A stretch of 64,000 nucleotides of DNA from Burkholderiales bacterium (GTDB taxonomy: Bacteria > Pseudomonadota > Gammaproteobacteria > Burkholderiales > WYBJ01), in NCBI GenBank assembly GCA_020848435.1, contig JADLAC010000016.1:146690-210689 (forward strand), read 5' to 3'. The notes beneath the pieces are model-generated. The model was given only the letters and a program-made list of their open reading frames with translations, made no database searches and had not been told where the DNA came from. The first letter of the stretch is position 1. Each line of letters starts with the position of its first letter. Positions 62,810 to 64,000 of the stretch are shown here, piece after piece. The position numbers and the translations under genes were made by a program.

Positions 62810-63619
62810 TTACGACACGCCGGCGATGGCTCGTAGCCCGGCAAGTCCACCCATCGCCAAGCCGACGTCGTCACGCCGCTGAACTTGGCAGGCGATCGGA
62901 TTGATCCGGATCAGCGGACAGCCCTGCGCTTCGCCGAAACGACGCACGGACGGAATGGCAAGACCCGCGCCGATCTCGATCACCACCGCGCGCTCGACCG
63001 AGCGCCGCCAGCGCCGGAAGCGCGATTGCTGCGCCGAAGTGCGATCGGACAGCCAGCACCAGTCGTCGAACATCAAGACATTGGGACGCGCGAGCGCGCG
63101 GCAGCGAGGGCACTCGGGCAGGCGAGAGACGATGCGACAGTGCGCCTGGTCGATTCGCGGCCGGAAGCCCGTGCCGGGCCAGACGGGCTCGCCGCAGTCC
63201 TTGCTGCACTGGAGAAAATGGATCGAGCCGTGGCATTCGACGATGCGCTGGGCATCGAAGCCGGCCTTCTGAAACTGCCCGTCCACGTTGCTCGTGTACA
63301 CGAAGGCGCCATGCGGCAGCCTTGCGGCGACATCGAGCAGGATGCCAAACCCCGCGTGGGGGACCGTGTCCCGATACAGGCTCAGCCGGTGGCCATAGAA
63401 GCCCCAAGCAAGACGCGGATCGTCTTCGAATGCCCGCGGGCTGGCGATGTCCTCGAAACGCATCCGCGCGCGGCCCAGCTCGGGATAGGCGCGCCAGAAT
63501 CCTTCCGGGCCACGAAAATCCGGCAGCCCTGAATCGACCCCCATGCCCGCCCCCGCCGTGATGACGAGAGCATCGGCGTTGGCGATCAGCTCGGCGGCAC
63601 GCCGCGTGTCGGTATGCAT
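62810..63619 (-). CDS. Sir2 family NAD-dependent deacylase
   Basis: 269-aa sirtuin. NAD-binding ITAGAGMGVDSGLPDFRG, TSNVDGQFQKAGF, catalytic His in IVECHGSIHFLQC, and two zinc-binding Cys pairs (CSKDC and CPRC). Later EIGAGLAIPSVRRFG completes the Rossmann part. The PNVLMFDDW segment puts it in a bacterial subgroup distinct from CobB. ATG 63619. It converges on the Bug gene of the LacI operon (110 bp). Target unknown. Confidence 0.9.
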   Translation of the reverse strand: MHTDTRRAAELIANADALVITAGAGMGVDSGLPDFRGPEGFWRAYPELGRARMRFEDIASPRAFEDDPRLAWGFYGHRLSLYRDTVPHAGFGILLDVAARLPHGAFVYTSNVDGQFQKAGFDAQRIVECHGSIHFLQCSKDCGEPVWPGTGFRPRIDQAHCRIVSRLPECPRCRALARPNVLMFDDWCWLSDRTSAQQSRFRRWRRSVERAVVIEIGAGLAIPSVRRFGEAQGCPLIRINPIACQVQRRDDVGLAMGGLAGLRAIAGVS

Positions 63620-64000
63620 CGGCTTGAGCGCTTATCGCAGCGACGGCGCTGCACCGGCGCGCTGGCCGCCGAGACCCGCTGCGTCAGTAGAGGGAGCCTT
63701 CCGTCCTGCGGCCGGCATGTCGTGTCGGGCGCCATCGATTCGTTAGTATCGCAGAGGGTGCAGGTCGGTGAGTTTGCCGCAAAGCGGTCGATGCGCAGGT
63801 CCGACCCCGGTCCACCCCGGCCCGCGACCACCCCGGTCCGACCCCGGTCGGCGATCCTGCTCCGAGGGATAGGACCGCCGGCTGATTGACGACGCGCCGC
63901 GAGCGGCGTATTGGTTGCGCTCCGGGGTAGCTGGTCTGCGCTTTTCCCGAATCGCGCGATCATCGAGACCCGCTGCAAGCGCCGCCCGAGCGGGGACGAC
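63620..64000. other. Gene-free right edge with GACCCCGGTCC-type low-complexity repeats
   Basis: No reading frame with coding character is seen from the sirtuin start to the window edge. At 63797-63852 the words GGTCCGACCCCGGTCC and ACCACCCCGGTCCGACCCCG give four ACCCCGG cores in 56 bp. A similar GACCGGGGTCC word occurs near 42931. It may be a decayed repeat element; the last 100 bp could be the edge of a gene outside the window. Confidence 0.4.

Noticed and set aside
63586..63978. 130-codon minus-strand frame at the right edge
   Set aside because: It spans the low-complexity ACCCCGG repeats and overlaps the sirtuin start; no domain or ribosome site.

Overview
The window is high-GC bacterial DNA, most likely from a betaproteobacterium (Burkholderiales-like). 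The evidence is the gene order hemA-prfA-prmC-grxD at the left edge, a DUF1840 protein, a PEP-CTERM protein, and above all eleven intact periplasmic substrate-binding proteins of the tripartite tricarboxylate transporter type (TctC/Bug family), an expansion typical of Burkholderiales. No rRNA, tRNA, CRISPR array or complete insertion sequence was seen. Almost every gene has long open frames on its opposite strand; these are codon-composition shadows and were left out.

Layout. 1-3.1 kb: housekeeping block (end of hemA, prfA, prmC, grxD). 3.1-12.4 kb: accessory oxidoreductases (tandem EthD-like protein, SDR, FAD/Fe-S oxidase, GMC oxidoreductase), a TSUP exporter, a Bug protein, and two truncated genes (MT-A70 methyltransferase; iron-containing alcohol dehydrogenase). 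12.4-19.3 kb: an alkaline-phosphatase-fold enzyme translationally coupled to an Lhr-type helicase, DUF1840 and a PEP-CTERM protein. 19.5-24.5 kb: quinone-oxidoreductase-like enzyme, nitronate monooxygenase, GST, Bug, lipoprotein hydrolase. 24.8-28.1 kb: cobalt-type nitrile hydratase (alpha, beta, accessory protein) followed by a class V aminotransferase. 28.4-35.3 kb: Bug genes mixed with gene ruins, including the 3' end of a Wadjet jetD gene, a frameshifted AAA/DUF4143-type ATPase, a CoA-transferase tail and a Bug fragment. 35.4-42.9 kb: an alcohol dehydrogenase, a Bug gene, a four-gene molybdenum hydroxylase operon and a divergent LysR. 43.2-50.3 kb: three Bug genes, an enolase-superfamily enzyme and a two-gene selenoprotein operon. 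50.5-62.7 kb: HIRAN protein, WYL regulator, and a LacI-controlled divergon with a paralogous acyl-CoA-synthetase/Bug pair on each side. 62.8-63.6 kb: sirtuin.

The most interesting element is the gene at 48711-50321 (minus). Read conventionally it is two open frames separated by one in-frame TGA (50028-50030). The frames join without a shift into a 536-residue protein in which TGA lies in a U-G-G-C-T redox motif. An 8-bp hairpin starts exactly 11 nt after the TGA, where a bacterial SECIS belongs. I read it as a selenoprotein of the UGSC type fused to a large C-terminal domain. The next gene, overlapping by ATGA, is a paralogue of that C-terminal domain.

Functionally the window looks like a collection of small catabolic modules, most carrying their own Bug protein: Mo-hydroxylase + Bug, UroD-like protein + Bug, enolase-superfamily enzyme + two Bugs, acyl-CoA synthetase + Bug twice. 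No TctA or TctB membrane component is present here, so these binding proteins must use transporters or sensors encoded elsewhere. Scattered copies of a GTGCAAGACCTGACCCC-type repeat, one pair forming a perfect 21-bp inverted repeat, sit at gene borders among the ruins and may mark past rearrangements.
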